From the NCBI GenBank assembly GCA_964444795.1, contig CAYUIQ010000006.1, positions 1-64,000 on the forward strand: a stretch of 64,000 nucleotides of DNA. The letters are read 5' to 3'. Origin of the DNA: JABMRP01 sp964444795 (GTDB lineage: Bacteria; Planctomycetota; Planctomycetia; Pirellulales; Thermoguttaceae). The notes beneath the pieces were generated by a model that saw nothing but the letters and a program-made list of their open reading frames with translations, had not been told where the DNA came from and did not search any database. The translations under genes and the position numbers were made by a program. This document shows, piece after piece, positions 20,523 through 29,306 of the stretch (position 1 is its first letter; every line of letters starts with the position of its first letter).

Positions 20523-22439
20523 CTACCGCATGAGATTCTTGACTTCCTTATCCAGTTCGGCGACGTGAACGTTGCGGTTGACGACCTGCCCCTTCTTGTC
20601 GACCAGGATCATGGTGGGCAGGGTGAGGATGCCCATCTCATTGGCCGGCCGGCTGTCCAACCCGCCCTCTTCGTGGATCTGGAGCCAGGGGAGTTTGTTG
20701 CTGGCAAGAAACGCGGCCATGTCCTGGCTCCGATCGTCGAGATTCACGCCGACGACGCTGAAGCCGTCGCCCCCGTAGCGGCTGATCAGGTCCTTGAGCA
20801 TGACCATGTCGGTCTTGCAGGGCTCACACCAGCTAGCCCAGTACTGGATCAGGACCACGTTGCCGCGATACTGCGACAGATTGAGCGTCTTGCCGTCGGG
20901 CGTCTTGCCGCTGAGTGTGATTTCCTTGCCGACCGAATCGAGGCGAGTCTGGGCGCCGGCCGCTTTGTCGGCGGAGCCGGATTGGGGAAAGATCTCGACG
21001 ATCTTCCCGAACCACTCTTTGGCTTCTTCTTCCTCGCCGGCAAACTCCTTGGCGATGGCCAATTGGAGCATCGCCTCGGAGGAGACGGGCTCCTTCGGAA
21101 AGTCGGCAACGAACTGCGCAAGCGTCTCCAGCCATCCGCTTTGGATCTTGGCGAAATCGGGATTGGCCCCCTGCAAGCTCAGTGCGTACTCGGCGGTCAA
21201 CTGGCGAAACCGAACGTAGGCCGCCAGATTGCGTTCCTTCTCGTTGTCGCTGAGCTTTTTGAACAGAGCTTCCAGCCGCTGAGCTCCATTGGGATACGTG
21301 CCCGACTGGACGGCAGCGCTGACCGTGTCGGCCAGTTGATGAACCCACTGGGCACGGTCCTCGGCCGTTGGCGCCAGGTCGGCGATCTGCTCCAGCAACT
21401 CGGCACGACGGGCGTTCAACGGCGCCAACTCCGCGGTCGTGGCTACCCCGGCGGCCGTCTGGTCGATTTCCTGAAGCTCTCCGAGCAACTTCTGTGTCTC
21501 CTCGCTGGGCGCGCCTGCCGTGGCCGTGTCGGAAGAAGCCGGTTCGCGGACTTTCGCGCGGAAGAAGAATCCGGCGTCGGTCAACTCGGACTGTCCTTCG
21601 GCGACGAACTGCGGCACGCCGATAACGCGCCACGTCTGGCCGATTTCCACCAGCGTGCCGATCTGCACTTGGTCATACTTGCCGCCGTCTTCCACCAATA
21701 CCAGCACGTTTTCGTAGACGCGCAAGTCCGCGGTCGAACCGTCCGTGCCGGCCGGAATGGCGCCGGGCCGGCTGGCTCCGAACTGAACCCACCGGGCCTC
21801 GGAACTCAATCCGGGGGTTTTCGACAGCAGAGCTTTGAAGTCGGCCCGCAGCGCGGCGATACGGGTGGCCAGTTCCTTGGCCTTCTCCTCGCCCAAGCCG
21901 GCCGATTGAAGCTCTTCCGGCGTCAGCGCCAAGTGCATGAATCGTTCACCGTCTTGCTTGGCCAGCGCGGCCACGGCCTCGGCGGTGGCTTCCTCGGCCG
22001 AGATCGCCTTCCACAGGTCGATGGTGCCGTCTTCGTTCGTGTCGAGCCCCCAGCGGCTTCCGGCCGTGTGAAACCAGCGGTATTGGTCCGCCTTGCCGTT
22101 GAAATTGGCGTCGATGTCGCGATACACTTCCAGCCCTTCACGGAAGTAGCTCCATTGGTCGACCACGTTATCGCCGTTGGTATCGACGAACTGGCGAAGG
22201 ATCTGTCCGTTGGGCCCCGAGACAATCCACGCCACGCGGCCGTCGATTTTCTTGGCCTCAATCTCGCATTTAGCCATCTCGGTACCGTCGGGTAGGTCGA
22301 ACGAAATCCCCTTCTGCACCGGCTGCAATTGCAGGGCCTGTTCCGCGGTCGGACCGGCGGCAAGCGACACTCCGGAGACTAGAACGTAGAGCAACAGCCC
22401 GCTGCACGACATAAAACCGAACGAGAAACGACAGGTCAT
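20523..22439 (-). CDS. Secreted thioredoxin-domain (TlpA/AhpC-like) protein with helical body
   Basis: The 638-aa product has a signal peptide (FMSCSGLLLYVLVSGVSLAAG). Two acidic loop repeats, DTNGDNVVD and DTNEDGTID with DIDANFNGKAD between, look like EF-hand or dockerin-like calcium loops at about 85-130. A long helical region follows. The C-terminal 160 residues are a TlpA-type thioredoxin fold: GKTLNLSQYRGNVVLIQYWA, then the redox motif WCEPC near 537, and the cis-Pro TLPTMIL. It probably acts outside the cytoplasm in thiol-disulfide exchange. Planctomycetota have many such large redoxins. It is not tightly linked to other genes. Confidence 0.85.
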   Translation of the reverse strand: MTCRFSFGFMSCSGLLLYVLVSGVSLAAGPTAEQALQLQPVQKGISFDLPDGTEMAKCEIEAKKIDGRVAWIVSGPNGQILRQFVDTNGDNVVDQWSYFREGLEVYRDIDANFNGKADQYRWFHTAGSRWGLDTNEDGTIDLWKAISAEEATAEAVAALAKQDGERFMHLALTPEELQSAGLGEEKAKELATRIAALRADFKALLSKTPGLSSEARWVQFGASRPGAIPAGTDGSTADLRVYENVLVLVEDGGKYDQVQIGTLVEIGQTWRVIGVPQFVAEGQSELTDAGFFFRAKVREPASSDTATAGAPSEETQKLLGELQEIDQTAAGVATTAELAPLNARRAELLEQIADLAPTAEDRAQWVHQLADTVSAAVQSGTYPNGAQRLEALFKKLSDNEKERNLAAYVRFRQLTAEYALSLQGANPDFAKIQSGWLETLAQFVADFPKEPVSSEAMLQLAIAKEFAGEEEEAKEWFGKIVEIFPQSGSADKAAGAQTRLDSVGKEITLSGKTPDGKTLNLSQYRGNVVLIQYWASWCEPCKTDMVMLKDLISRYGGDGFSVVGVNLDDRSQDMAAFLASNKLPWLQIHEEGGLDSRPANEMGILTLPTMILVDKKGQVVNRNVHVAELDKEVKNLMR

Positions 22440-22769
22440 AGCTACTCCTCAATCGAGGGGGGTAAAGACGGATCCACAGGACGACCCGCAGCCGCGAGCC
22501 GTACGCACGTCTTCTTAGTTTTCGGCTGGGGGACTGCGGAACATAACCCGTATGTATCGATTCTTCGGGTTATTCAACCGTCAGGGGGGGATCGAGTCGA
22601 GGTCCCGCCCGGCCGACTTCGGCTGCGGCAACCCGCACTCCCCCTTTGACAAGCGAGGATTTGCCCATACAATACGGCACAGGGTGGCACAAAATGCCGG
22701 GCATGACCGGCCGGCAGCGTCGAAGTGTGCTACCCTTGGAAGATTGCCGGTGATCTGCTGTCGAAAATC
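22440..22769. other. 330-bp gap between tlpA-like gene and tRNA
   Basis: No coding region is supported here. The only feature I can identify is the promoter at 22646-22673. Short open frames on both strands lack ribosome sites and recognisable sequence. Confidence 0.6.
22646..22673 (+). promoter_or_regulatory. Sigma70-type promoter for tRNA-Ile
   Basis: A perfect -35 box TTGACA (22646-22651) is followed after 16 bp by TACAAT (22668-22673), one base from the -10 consensus. The tRNA begins 97 nt further on, consistent with a leader that is trimmed. Confidence 0.65.
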
Positions 22770-22844
22770 GGGCGCATAGCTCAGTTGGTTTAGAGCGCAT
22801 CCCTGATAAGGATGAGGTCCCAAGTTCAAATCTTGGTGCGCCCA
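22770..22844 (+). tRNA. tRNA-Ile (anticodon GAT)
   Basis: All arms can be drawn by hand. The acceptor stem GGGCGCA pairs with TGCGCCC; the D arm is GCTC/GAGC; the anticodon stem CATCC/GGATG encloses CTGATAA with anticodon GAT; the T arm CCAAG/CTTGG encloses TTCAAAT. The discriminator base is A and CCA is not encoded. No rRNA operon is adjacent, so it is a stand-alone gene. Confidence 0.97.
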
Positions 22845-23020
22845 CTTCTCTTAAATCCTGCCGGTTCTTGTACTTAGGGAATACGCCGGCGGTCGACAGG
22901 CAGCACAGGCAAGATGCGAGTGGCACTCCTCGGAGGTCCATCGCACGGGTTTGCCTGACAGAGCCTGAATCAGGGCCGTGGCGGTAAGCGGTCCCTACGC
23001 CCCTGCCGCGGAGCCAAACC

Positions 23021-24298
23021 ATGCCATGTCGGCTCACCCTTCGGTTCGTTCTCCGTCGGACGGTTCTTTTGGCGATTTTGCTCGGGGCGGTTCCGCTGGT
23101 CGCCACTGCCGGCGATTGGCCCGGGTTTCTTGGCCCGGGGCGGAACGGCCGCTCGCCGGAAACCGGGTTGAATTTCGATTGGAATACAACGCCGCCGAAG
23201 ATCCTCTGGAAACGCCCCTTGGGTGCCGGATTCTCGTCGATCGCCGTTGCCGGAGACCGGCTCTTTACCCAGGCGGAGAAAGTCGGGCGGCAATACGTCG
23301 TCTGTCTCGACGCCGCTTCGGGCAAGACCGTTTGGCAACGCCACGTGGCACCCGGCTATGCCGACAAGCAACGCATGGGCTCGGGACCGCGGTCGACGCC
23401 AACGATTGAAAACGGCCGGGTCTACTGCCTCTTCCCCCGCGGCGAACTGCTCTGCATGACGGCCGAGGCCGGCGAGACGATCTGGAAAACAAACATCTTC
23501 ACCGCCACGGGATGCGAAGACCCGACCGAGCGGTTGAAATACTACTGGGGTATGTCCGCTTCGCCGCTGGTGGAAGGCGATCTGGTGATTGTGCAGCCCG
23601 GCGGTCAGCGGGACAACTCGGTCGCCGCTTTCGATAAGAAAACCGGCAAGCTCGTCTGGTCGGCCGGCAGCGACGCACCCGGCTACGGTTCGCCGATCAC
23701 CGTTGATGCGGCGGGCCGGCGACAGGTGATCGGTTGCACGGGCGTGTCGATCCTCTCGCTCGATCCGGCCACTGGAAACATCCTTTGGCGACAGCCGTGG
23801 GGCGACAAGTTCCACTGCAACTGCGCCACCCCGGTCTGGACCGATCGCGGGCTTCTCGTTTCCACCGCCTACGGCAACGGCACGGCATTGCTGGCGATCA
23901 CCGGCAGTGACGGGCAGCCCAGCGTCAGCGAGGTCTGGCAAACCCGCGATCTGCAGAACCACTTCGGCACGCGCATGATCGTCGACGGCTACGTCTTCGG
24001 CTGCCACGGCGATCTGGGCACGATCACGTTTCGCTGCATCGAGTTGGCCACCGGCAAGAAGATGTGGACCAGCCGCGCCCCGGGGCGCTGCGGGATGATC
24101 GTGGCCGAAGGGCACATCATTGCCCTCGGGCAGCGGGGCTCGCTCTATCTGATCCAACCGAGCCCGGAACGATATATCGAGAAAGGCAAGCTTGAGGGAG
24201 TCCTTGACTACAAGGCGTGGACTCCGCCGTCGCTTTCTGGCGGTCGGGTTTTTCTTCGCGATCAGAAGAGCGTGGTATGCGTTGATCTGAGGAAGTAG
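23021..24298 (+). CDS. Secreted PQQ-like beta-propeller protein
   Basis: The 425-aa product has an N-terminal signal peptide (LLAILLGAVPLVATA, cleavage before GDWPGF). The mature part begins with WPGFLGPGRNG, the opening of the Planctomycetota outer-membrane-biogenesis BamB/PQQ-like family, and has repeated blades with motifs such as LFTQAEKVGRQYVVCLDAAS, GKLVWSAGSDA and TGNILWRQPWG. PQQ-binding or metal catalytic residues of alcohol dehydrogenases are not apparent, so it is likely a structural or binding propeller outside the cytoplasm. Two paralogues lie at 26137 and 29307. Confidence 0.88.
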   Translation: MPCRLTLRFVLRRTVLLAILLGAVPLVATAGDWPGFLGPGRNGRSPETGLNFDWNTTPPKILWKRPLGAGFSSIAVAGDRLFTQAEKVGRQYVVCLDAASGKTVWQRHVAPGYADKQRMGSGPRSTPTIENGRVYCLFPRGELLCMTAEAGETIWKTNIFTATGCEDPTERLKYYWGMSASPLVEGDLVIVQPGGQRDNSVAAFDKKTGKLVWSAGSDAPGYGSPITVDAAGRRQVIGCTGVSILSLDPATGNILWRQPWGDKFHCNCATPVWTDRGLLVSTAYGNGTALLAITGSDGQPSVSEVWQTRDLQNHFGTRMIVDGYVFGCHGDLGTITFRCIELATGKKMWTSRAPGRCGMIVAEGHIIALGQRGSLYLIQPSPERYIEKGKLEGVLDYKAWTPPSLSGGRVFLRDQKSVVCVDLRK

Positions 24299-24480
24299 GC
24301 TTTTCCGAAGAAGAAGCTCATCGTCGTCGGCATCGACGGTGCGGCTCGGGAGGCGAATTAGGCGGAAGAACCGGTCCGCGTTTCGTCGTCGATACCAAGC
24401 AAGGAAACGGGGACGGCCTCTTCCGTTGCCGAGACTTTCCATGTGCCAGAGGCAACGGCAATCCGAGAACGGAGGACATG

Positions 24481-26061
24481 ATGAATACGACTAGACCACC
24501 AGTGCATCGTATTTGGCCGGTTTCGCTGCTTGTCATGACGTCGATTGCCGGAGGGCTTTGGCCGTCTCCCCTGTCCGGCCAGTCGCGGACCACGTTAAAG
24601 GCCGCCGACGGGGGAACTGCTAGCTCGATGGTGTTTTCACCTGATGGAAAGGCATTGGCAACGCGCTGTGGCGGCGGGTTCGGTGGCGGCGGGTTCGGTG
24701 GCGGCGGGATGTCTTCTCCTGAGCAAGTGAAGTTGTGGGATACTCAAAGCGGCAAGCTCAGATGGTCGCAAAATGTCACGGCCGGGATGGAGGGCGTTGT
24801 TCCAATGATTTCGATGTCGGGCGAGATTCCGCTGGTCTTTGCCCCGGACGGCAAGACCATGGCCTACCCTAGTGGGGGTTCGCCCGACCAGATGCCCCAA
24901 GTGACGATCGTACTGCGCGAGGTAGCTACCGGTGCCTTGAAGTGGACCGCCAAAACCGAGGGATTCATCGCCGTCCACGCCTGCCTGATGTTCTCGCCCG
25001 ACGGGAAGAGTCTCGCCTGGACGACCAGCTCCCAGGCCGGCGACGGCGTGGTCCAGTTGTTCAGCTCCGAAACAGGCAAGGAGCAAGGCAGACTCGTGGA
25101 CTCCAAGCGTCACTTCTACCTCGCGGCGTTCTCGCCGGACGGCAAAACGGTGGCCACGGCCAATACGGATCCGATCCGACGACATCCTCAGGGCCACGGC
25201 GCCGGTGTCGGCGTCGGGGTCGAAAAAGCTACGATCACGCTGTGGGACGTGGCAACGCGCAAGCAGCGGGCCGTACTCACCTGCCCCGAACGGGCGATCG
25301 GCTCTCTGGCCTTCTCCCCCGACGGAAAAATGCTGGCCTCCAGCGAGATGTTAAGCATCACCGTGTGGGACACCGACAAAGCCAAGGTCAAGTGGCGGTT
25401 CAGGCCAGGACCTCTCGGCGGTGGAATTGGGCGATCGATAGCATTCACCGCCCGGACGGACACACTGGTCGTTTGCACCGCAGCTCCGTTTTCCATCGTC
25501 CTGTTCGACTTGAAGACGGGCAGACCGAAGTGGACATCTCGGGCTTCAAAACGGGATATGTTGATTTCGGCAACCGGCCTTTCGCTCAGCGGCAGGATCG
25601 CCGCTTCCGTGTACCCACCCGGCAGCAAGGTCCGGCTCTGGGACACGCACACGGGACGGGAACTGACGACTTTGCCGGGCCCCGGGGGGAAGACGCGATA
25701 CCCGGGCGATATGGTCTTTGACACCGAGAAACCGCTGACTTTCTCGCCCGACGAGAAATACCTGGCCGGGGCAAGCCGCGGCGACGGCACCGTTTCCTTG
25801 TGGAACATCGAGGAGTTCGCTCCCCAAGCGCCCTCCGAACCTCAACCACACGCCCCGCCGGAACGAAGAACTCACCAGAGGCCGAAGACGGAACCGGAAT
25901 TCCGCACTTGGACCAGCGACGACGGCCAGTTCACCGTGGAAGCAAAACTTGTCAAGACCTCAGGCGACGTGATCACGTTGAAGAGAAAGACGGGTGAAGA
26001 GATCGACGTGCCCATCGAGAAACTGAGCAAGAAGGATCAAGAGTTCATCCGCGGTCGATAG
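24481..26061 (+). CDS. Secreted WD40-repeat protein with C-terminal SHD1 domain
   Basis: The 526-aa product has a signal peptide (VSLLVMTSIAGGLWPSPLSG). WD40-type blades recur with FSPDGK (for instance MVFSPDGKALAT, LAFSPDGKMLAS) and end in VKLWDT, ITLWDV and VRLWDT. A glycine-rich insert, GGGFGGGGFGGGG, sits in the first blade. The last 55 residues match SHD1 (SLA1 homology domain 1): FRTWTSDDGQFTVEAKLV, then EIDVPIEKLSKKDQEFI. Two ATG codons are adjacent; 24481 is preferred because GGAGG lies 5 nt before it, against 2 nt for 24478. It follows the PQQ-like gene by about 180 bp. Confidence 0.88.
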   Translation: MNTTRPPVHRIWPVSLLVMTSIAGGLWPSPLSGQSRTTLKAADGGTASSMVFSPDGKALATRCGGGFGGGGFGGGGMSSPEQVKLWDTQSGKLRWSQNVTAGMEGVVPMISMSGEIPLVFAPDGKTMAYPSGGSPDQMPQVTIVLREVATGALKWTAKTEGFIAVHACLMFSPDGKSLAWTTSSQAGDGVVQLFSSETGKEQGRLVDSKRHFYLAAFSPDGKTVATANTDPIRRHPQGHGAGVGVGVEKATITLWDVATRKQRAVLTCPERAIGSLAFSPDGKMLASSEMLSITVWDTDKAKVKWRFRPGPLGGGIGRSIAFTARTDTLVVCTAAPFSIVLFDLKTGRPKWTSRASKRDMLISATGLSLSGRIAASVYPPGSKVRLWDTHTGRELTTLPGPGGKTRYPGDMVFDTEKPLTFSPDEKYLAGASRGDGTVSLWNIEEFAPQAPSEPQPHAPPERRTHQRPKTEPEFRTWTSDDGQFTVEAKLVKTSGDVITLKRKTGEEIDVPIEKLSKKDQEFIRGR

Positions 26062-26136
26062 GAACGCCTCGTGTTTTCTCGGCCCCACGCTGGCCGTTTT
26101 GCGAAGCCGCCGCCGGTTCTTAGAACGGAGATTGCC

Positions 26137-27312
26137 GTGACGCGACGGACAGTCATGTTGAACCTCTTCGTATTCGTAGCCATGCTGGGACCGCTCCCAA
26201 GCTACCTGCCTGCGGCCGACTGGCCTCGCTTCCGTGGGCCGCATGGGAACGGCATTTCCGACGAAAAACTGACCCTGTTGCCCGACGGGCCGCGACAGAT
26301 ATGGGAGACGTCGGTCGGCGACGGATATGCTTCTTTGGCGGTGCAGGACAGCCGCTTGTACACCGTGGGGCGTCGTCCCGGGCACGCTGGGGTGCTGCAC
26401 TGCCTGGACGCGGCGACCGGCAAACCGATTTGGGAGGCCGTGACCGGCTGCTCGTATCAGGTATCCACGCCGACGGTTGACAAAGGCCGGGTCTACGTAC
26501 TCAGTACGCCCCAGAGCCAGCCGGTGGTCTGCTGCCATGATGCCGCGACCGGAGCCGTTCTTTGGCGACGGGAACTGCCGATGCCGGCGCGGATTCGAGC
26601 CTACGGGTACGCCGGTTCTCCGCTGCTTTGGAACGACCTGGTCATCCTGAATGTCGGGACGGGTCTGGCTTTACATAGAGACACGGGCGCGGTGGTCTGG
26701 CAACATGATGGCCTGGCGGGATTGGCCACGCCGGTGCTGTACCTCGAAGGGGGCCGCCCGCGGGTGTTGATCTTCGCTGGAGAAGCGCTCTTCGCCCGCG
26801 ATGCCCGTACGGGCGCCGAACTCTGGTCGATTCCTTGGAAAACCCGACTTGCCGCAAACTGCTGCGACCCGATCTATCGCGACGGCAAGGTTTTCGTCAC
26901 GAGCGGTTACGGCAAGAATGCCACGCTGTTCGACGTTAGCACAGGGCAGCCACGCGAACTCTGGAGCGATAAAGGAAGCGTGCTCAGTAGCGGATTCCTC
27001 TGGCGGGGATACCTGTACTGCTTCGTCGGCAGGCAATTTGCATGTCTCGATTTCCGCACGGGCAGGCAACAATGGACGTTCCCCAGCGGAGCCGGGTCGG
27101 TGCTGATGGCCGACGAGAAGCTGATTCTCATGAGCGATCGGGGCGGGCTAACCATCGCCGAGCTGTCTTCGGAGTCATTCCGCCCGATCGTGCGGATACA
27201 GATCCTCGAAGGCATCACGTGGACACCCGCCGCGCTGGCGGATGGAAAGCTGTACGTTCGCAACCGGGCAGGGAAAGTCGTTTGCCTGCGCATCGCGGAG
27301 CCAACGAATTGA
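26137..27312 (+). CDS. Secreted PQQ-like beta-propeller protein
   Basis: The 391-aa product has a signal peptide (MLNLFVFVAMLGPLPSYLPA) and a mature start ADWPRFRGPHGNGISDE, typical of the same family as the protein at 23021. Blades repeat with YTVGRRPGHAGVLHCLDAAT, TGAVLWRRELP and TGAELWSIPWK. The GTG at 26137 is chosen because CGGAG lies 8 nt upstream and it gives a normal signal peptide; an ATG 22 codons earlier would add unlikely sequence. It follows the WD40 gene by 75 bp on the same strand. Function is unknown; probably an exported binding protein. Confidence 0.87.
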   Translation: MTRRTVMLNLFVFVAMLGPLPSYLPAADWPRFRGPHGNGISDEKLTLLPDGPRQIWETSVGDGYASLAVQDSRLYTVGRRPGHAGVLHCLDAATGKPIWEAVTGCSYQVSTPTVDKGRVYVLSTPQSQPVVCCHDAATGAVLWRRELPMPARIRAYGYAGSPLLWNDLVILNVGTGLALHRDTGAVVWQHDGLAGLATPVLYLEGGRPRVLIFAGEALFARDARTGAELWSIPWKTRLAANCCDPIYRDGKVFVTSGYGKNATLFDVSTGQPRELWSDKGSVLSSGFLWRGYLYCFVGRQFACLDFRTGRQQWTFPSGAGSVLMADEKLILMSDRGGLTIAELSSESFRPIVRIQILEGITWTPAALADGKLYVRNRAGKVVCLRIAEPTN

Positions 27313-27351
27313 ACGTGGTCAGGGCGTTCCCACGCCTCCGAGCGTGGACAA

Positions 27352-27403
27352 GAAAAAACCGGCCGGGCATCCCACGGACCGCTTGCCCCAGGATGTCCCG
27401 GCC
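27352..27403 (-). terminator. Rho-independent terminator for the - strand glycosidase operon
   Basis: On the - strand, GGCCGGGACATCC pairs with GGATGCCCGGCC (arms 27391-27403 and 27361-27372, one bulge) and is followed by a T run (27353-27358 on + reads AAAAAA). It stands about 100 nt after the stop of the gene at 27505. Facing + there is no T run after the stem. Confidence 0.65.
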
Positions 27404-27504
27404 GAAAAAGAGAAGAACTACCTCCGAGAGTAATCGGGTAGCCGCGAATGTCAAGGAAATTCTACCGGCCCGTTGAGAAAGTGTGGGCACGTGGAAACAG
27501 TCTG

Positions 27505-28908
27505 CTAACGGCGAAAGGCGAATGAATACAAGTCGCCCGACGCGATTTGGACGCGAAGCCGGACCGGTTTGCCGGCCAGTTGGCCGAGATCCGGCGCGTT
27601 CTTCCAGGCGACGGCCTGGCCAACGGCATCGCCGCGAATCGGCGGGCAGTCTGCCAGGCGGAAACCTTCGATCGGCCGGCCGTCGGCGTCTTGCAGTTCG
27701 AATTGCAGACTGCCATTGCCGGTGGTCGCAAAGTTGATCAGGAGTTGCGTGCCGTCGAAGGTGAACGGTTTGGTGAGCAACTCGCCTCCGGTGTCCGACG
27801 CCCGTAGCGAGACAAACCCGTCGACGCGGAAGGTGAACCGGCGCACTCGACTGTCGGGTCCCGTGTAATAGGCCTCGGTGGCGTAGACGGAATAGTCTTT
27901 CTCATCGCCGGGCAGTTGGACCAGTCCCCAGGTCATGTAATTGCTGCGGTTGCCGGCGCGGTCTTGGGGAGCATCTTCGCCGATCAGCGCCTCGCTCCAC
28001 CGGTGAAACGTCCGACCGTCGCGGCTGGCCATGAAGATCGGTTCGACCCGGCTCCCCTGGTCGGGCAGATAGCGGGTGGGAAAACCGATCAGCAGGTGCG
28101 GGGCTCGGGGATAAGACTGAATCGCATTGGTGTAGAGATGCTCGGGCGGCGCGTCGGTATACTTCAGCAAGACGGGCCGGGTCCAATGCAGGAAGTCGGC
28201 CGAGGTGCCGGTCATGATGGCGCGAACGCCGTCGGTAAACGTGCGGTGATACTCGCGGTAAAGCTTCGCGTGTGGATCCCAGAAGGCGAGGTTCTGTGAA
28301 TCAAAAGCCCCTTCGGTAATCACCGGCTCGTCGGCCATGGGCCTCCAGTGGATGCCGTCGGGCGACTGGAAGACGTACAGCCCGGGCTTTCCCCGAGGGC
28401 GACCGCGCGCGACGGCCTTGTAGCGCGCCTCCGCCGGGCAGTTCGGGTTGACGTCCTTAAAGGGCGTGAAGCAATGCGTGCCGATGCCGTCCCAGACGAT
28501 GTTGTTCTGCTTCGATCCGTCGAACTCGAAGAGTCCCAGCCGGGGCTTGACCCAGTGGATCCCGTCCTTGCTCTCGGCGTAACAGGTGACCTCGCGGTGT
28601 GCCGACTTGCGCGTCCGTTCATCGACATGCGAGCCGCGGTAGTAGATTCGGTAGAGGTCGCCGTCTTGAAAGATCGAGTAATAGGCGGACGTATTGCCTT
28701 CCCAGGGCTCGTCGGTCACGAGGACGACTTCCCGGGCCACCGGCGGGTGCAAATGGAGTTTCGCGTCGCCTTCGAGCCGCTCGATCAAATGATGGTCGAC
28801 GAACAACTCAAGTCGCGAACCGATGTCGATCGGCTCGACCGCCGGCAACGGGCCTGCGCTGAACCAGGTCAGAATGCCGGCGACCACGGCCGCTGGATAA
28901 TTGTGCAT
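27505..28908 (-). CDS. Secreted glycoside hydrolase, GH32/GH43-like beta-propeller
   Basis: The 467-aa product has a short signal peptide (AAVVAGILTWFSAGPLPAV). The mature start IDIGSRLELFVDHHLIE is common to Planctomycetota glycosidase-like proteins. Five-bladed propeller blades recur with features such as GDLYRIYYRGS, SKDGIHWVKPRLG, SPDGIHWRPM, AFWDPHAKLYREYHR and SADFLHWTRPV. These are typical of GH32/GH43/GH130-like folds, but the acidic catalytic triad cannot be fixed by eye. The C-terminal 130 residues are a beta-sandwich. The ATG at 28908 has AAGGAG 10 nt upstream; the longer open frame runs backwards over other genes. It is probably cotranscribed with the Dabb and PQQ-like genes. Confidence 0.85.
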   Translation of the reverse strand: MHNYPAAVVAGILTWFSAGPLPAVEPIDIGSRLELFVDHHLIERLEGDAKLHLHPPVAREVVLVTDEPWEGNTSAYYSIFQDGDLYRIYYRGSHVDERTRKSAHREVTCYAESKDGIHWVKPRLGLFEFDGSKQNNIVWDGIGTHCFTPFKDVNPNCPAEARYKAVARGRPRGKPGLYVFQSPDGIHWRPMADEPVITEGAFDSQNLAFWDPHAKLYREYHRTFTDGVRAIMTGTSADFLHWTRPVLLKYTDAPPEHLYTNAIQSYPRAPHLLIGFPTRYLPDQGSRVEPIFMASRDGRTFHRWSEALIGEDAPQDRAGNRSNYMTWGLVQLPGDEKDYSVYATEAYYTGPDSRVRRFTFRVDGFVSLRASDTGGELLTKPFTFDGTQLLINFATTGNGSLQFELQDADGRPIEGFRLADCPPIRGDAVGQAVAWKNAPDLGQLAGKPVRLRVQIASGDLYSFAFRR

Positions 28909-28940
28909 GCTACCGCGCTCCTTCCGTTTCGGTTGCTTCT

Positions 28941-29264
28941 TCACGGTTTGACACTCGCGTCGAACACGCGGACTTCCTTCCAATTGTTCTTGTTCTCCTC
29001 GATGAATTTCATGTGGGCCGCGGCCTGCTGATACTGGTCGTGGGAGGCTTGATCGGCGAAGACGACGTGCAGGGCCACGTCGAACCGGCGGTCGTTGACC
29101 GGACGGTCGTAATCCTCGGCCAGGGTCCCCGCGGCAAAGAAGACCGTACCCGGATGGTCGGAAAGGTATCGCTTGCAGGCCGCCACCAGCTTCTCCTTGG
29201 CCGCGGCCGAGTTGTCGTTGAGGGTGAAGAAGACACTGTGGGAAAGCATCTGCTGGGCGGCCAT
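28941..29264 (-). CDS. Dabb (stress-responsive A/B barrel) domain protein
   Basis: The 107-aa product is a single Dabb domain: LSHSVFFTLNDNSAA with the His of the first strand, then LVAACKRYLSDHPG, FFAAGTLAEDYD, and the closing VALHVVFADQASHDQY. Dabb proteins are small dimeric beta-barrels related to olivetolic acid cyclase and polyketide aromatases; many have no known role. GAGGAG precedes the ATG. It lies 32 nt upstream of the glycosidase gene and 42 nt downstream of the PQQ-like gene, all on the - strand, suggesting one operon. Confidence 0.9.
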   Translation of the reverse strand: MAAQQMLSHSVFFTLNDNSAAAKEKLVAACKRYLSDHPGTVFFAAGTLAEDYDRPVNDRRFDVALHVVFADQASHDQYQQAAAHMKFIEENKNNWKEVRVFDASVKP

Positions 29265-29306
29265 GTTCGTTTTCTCCTCGATGGTCCTGGAAAAAGATGC
29301 CTTTGG

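Noticed and set aside
22552..22779. 75-codon + strand open frame that runs into the tRNA
   Set aside because: It ends inside the tRNA-Ile gene and has no recognisable sequence.
24309..24361. Short frame reading KKKLIVVGIDGAARE before the WD40 gene
   Set aside because: It resembles the start of phosphodiesterase-type proteins but stops after 18 codons; too short to support a pseudogene.
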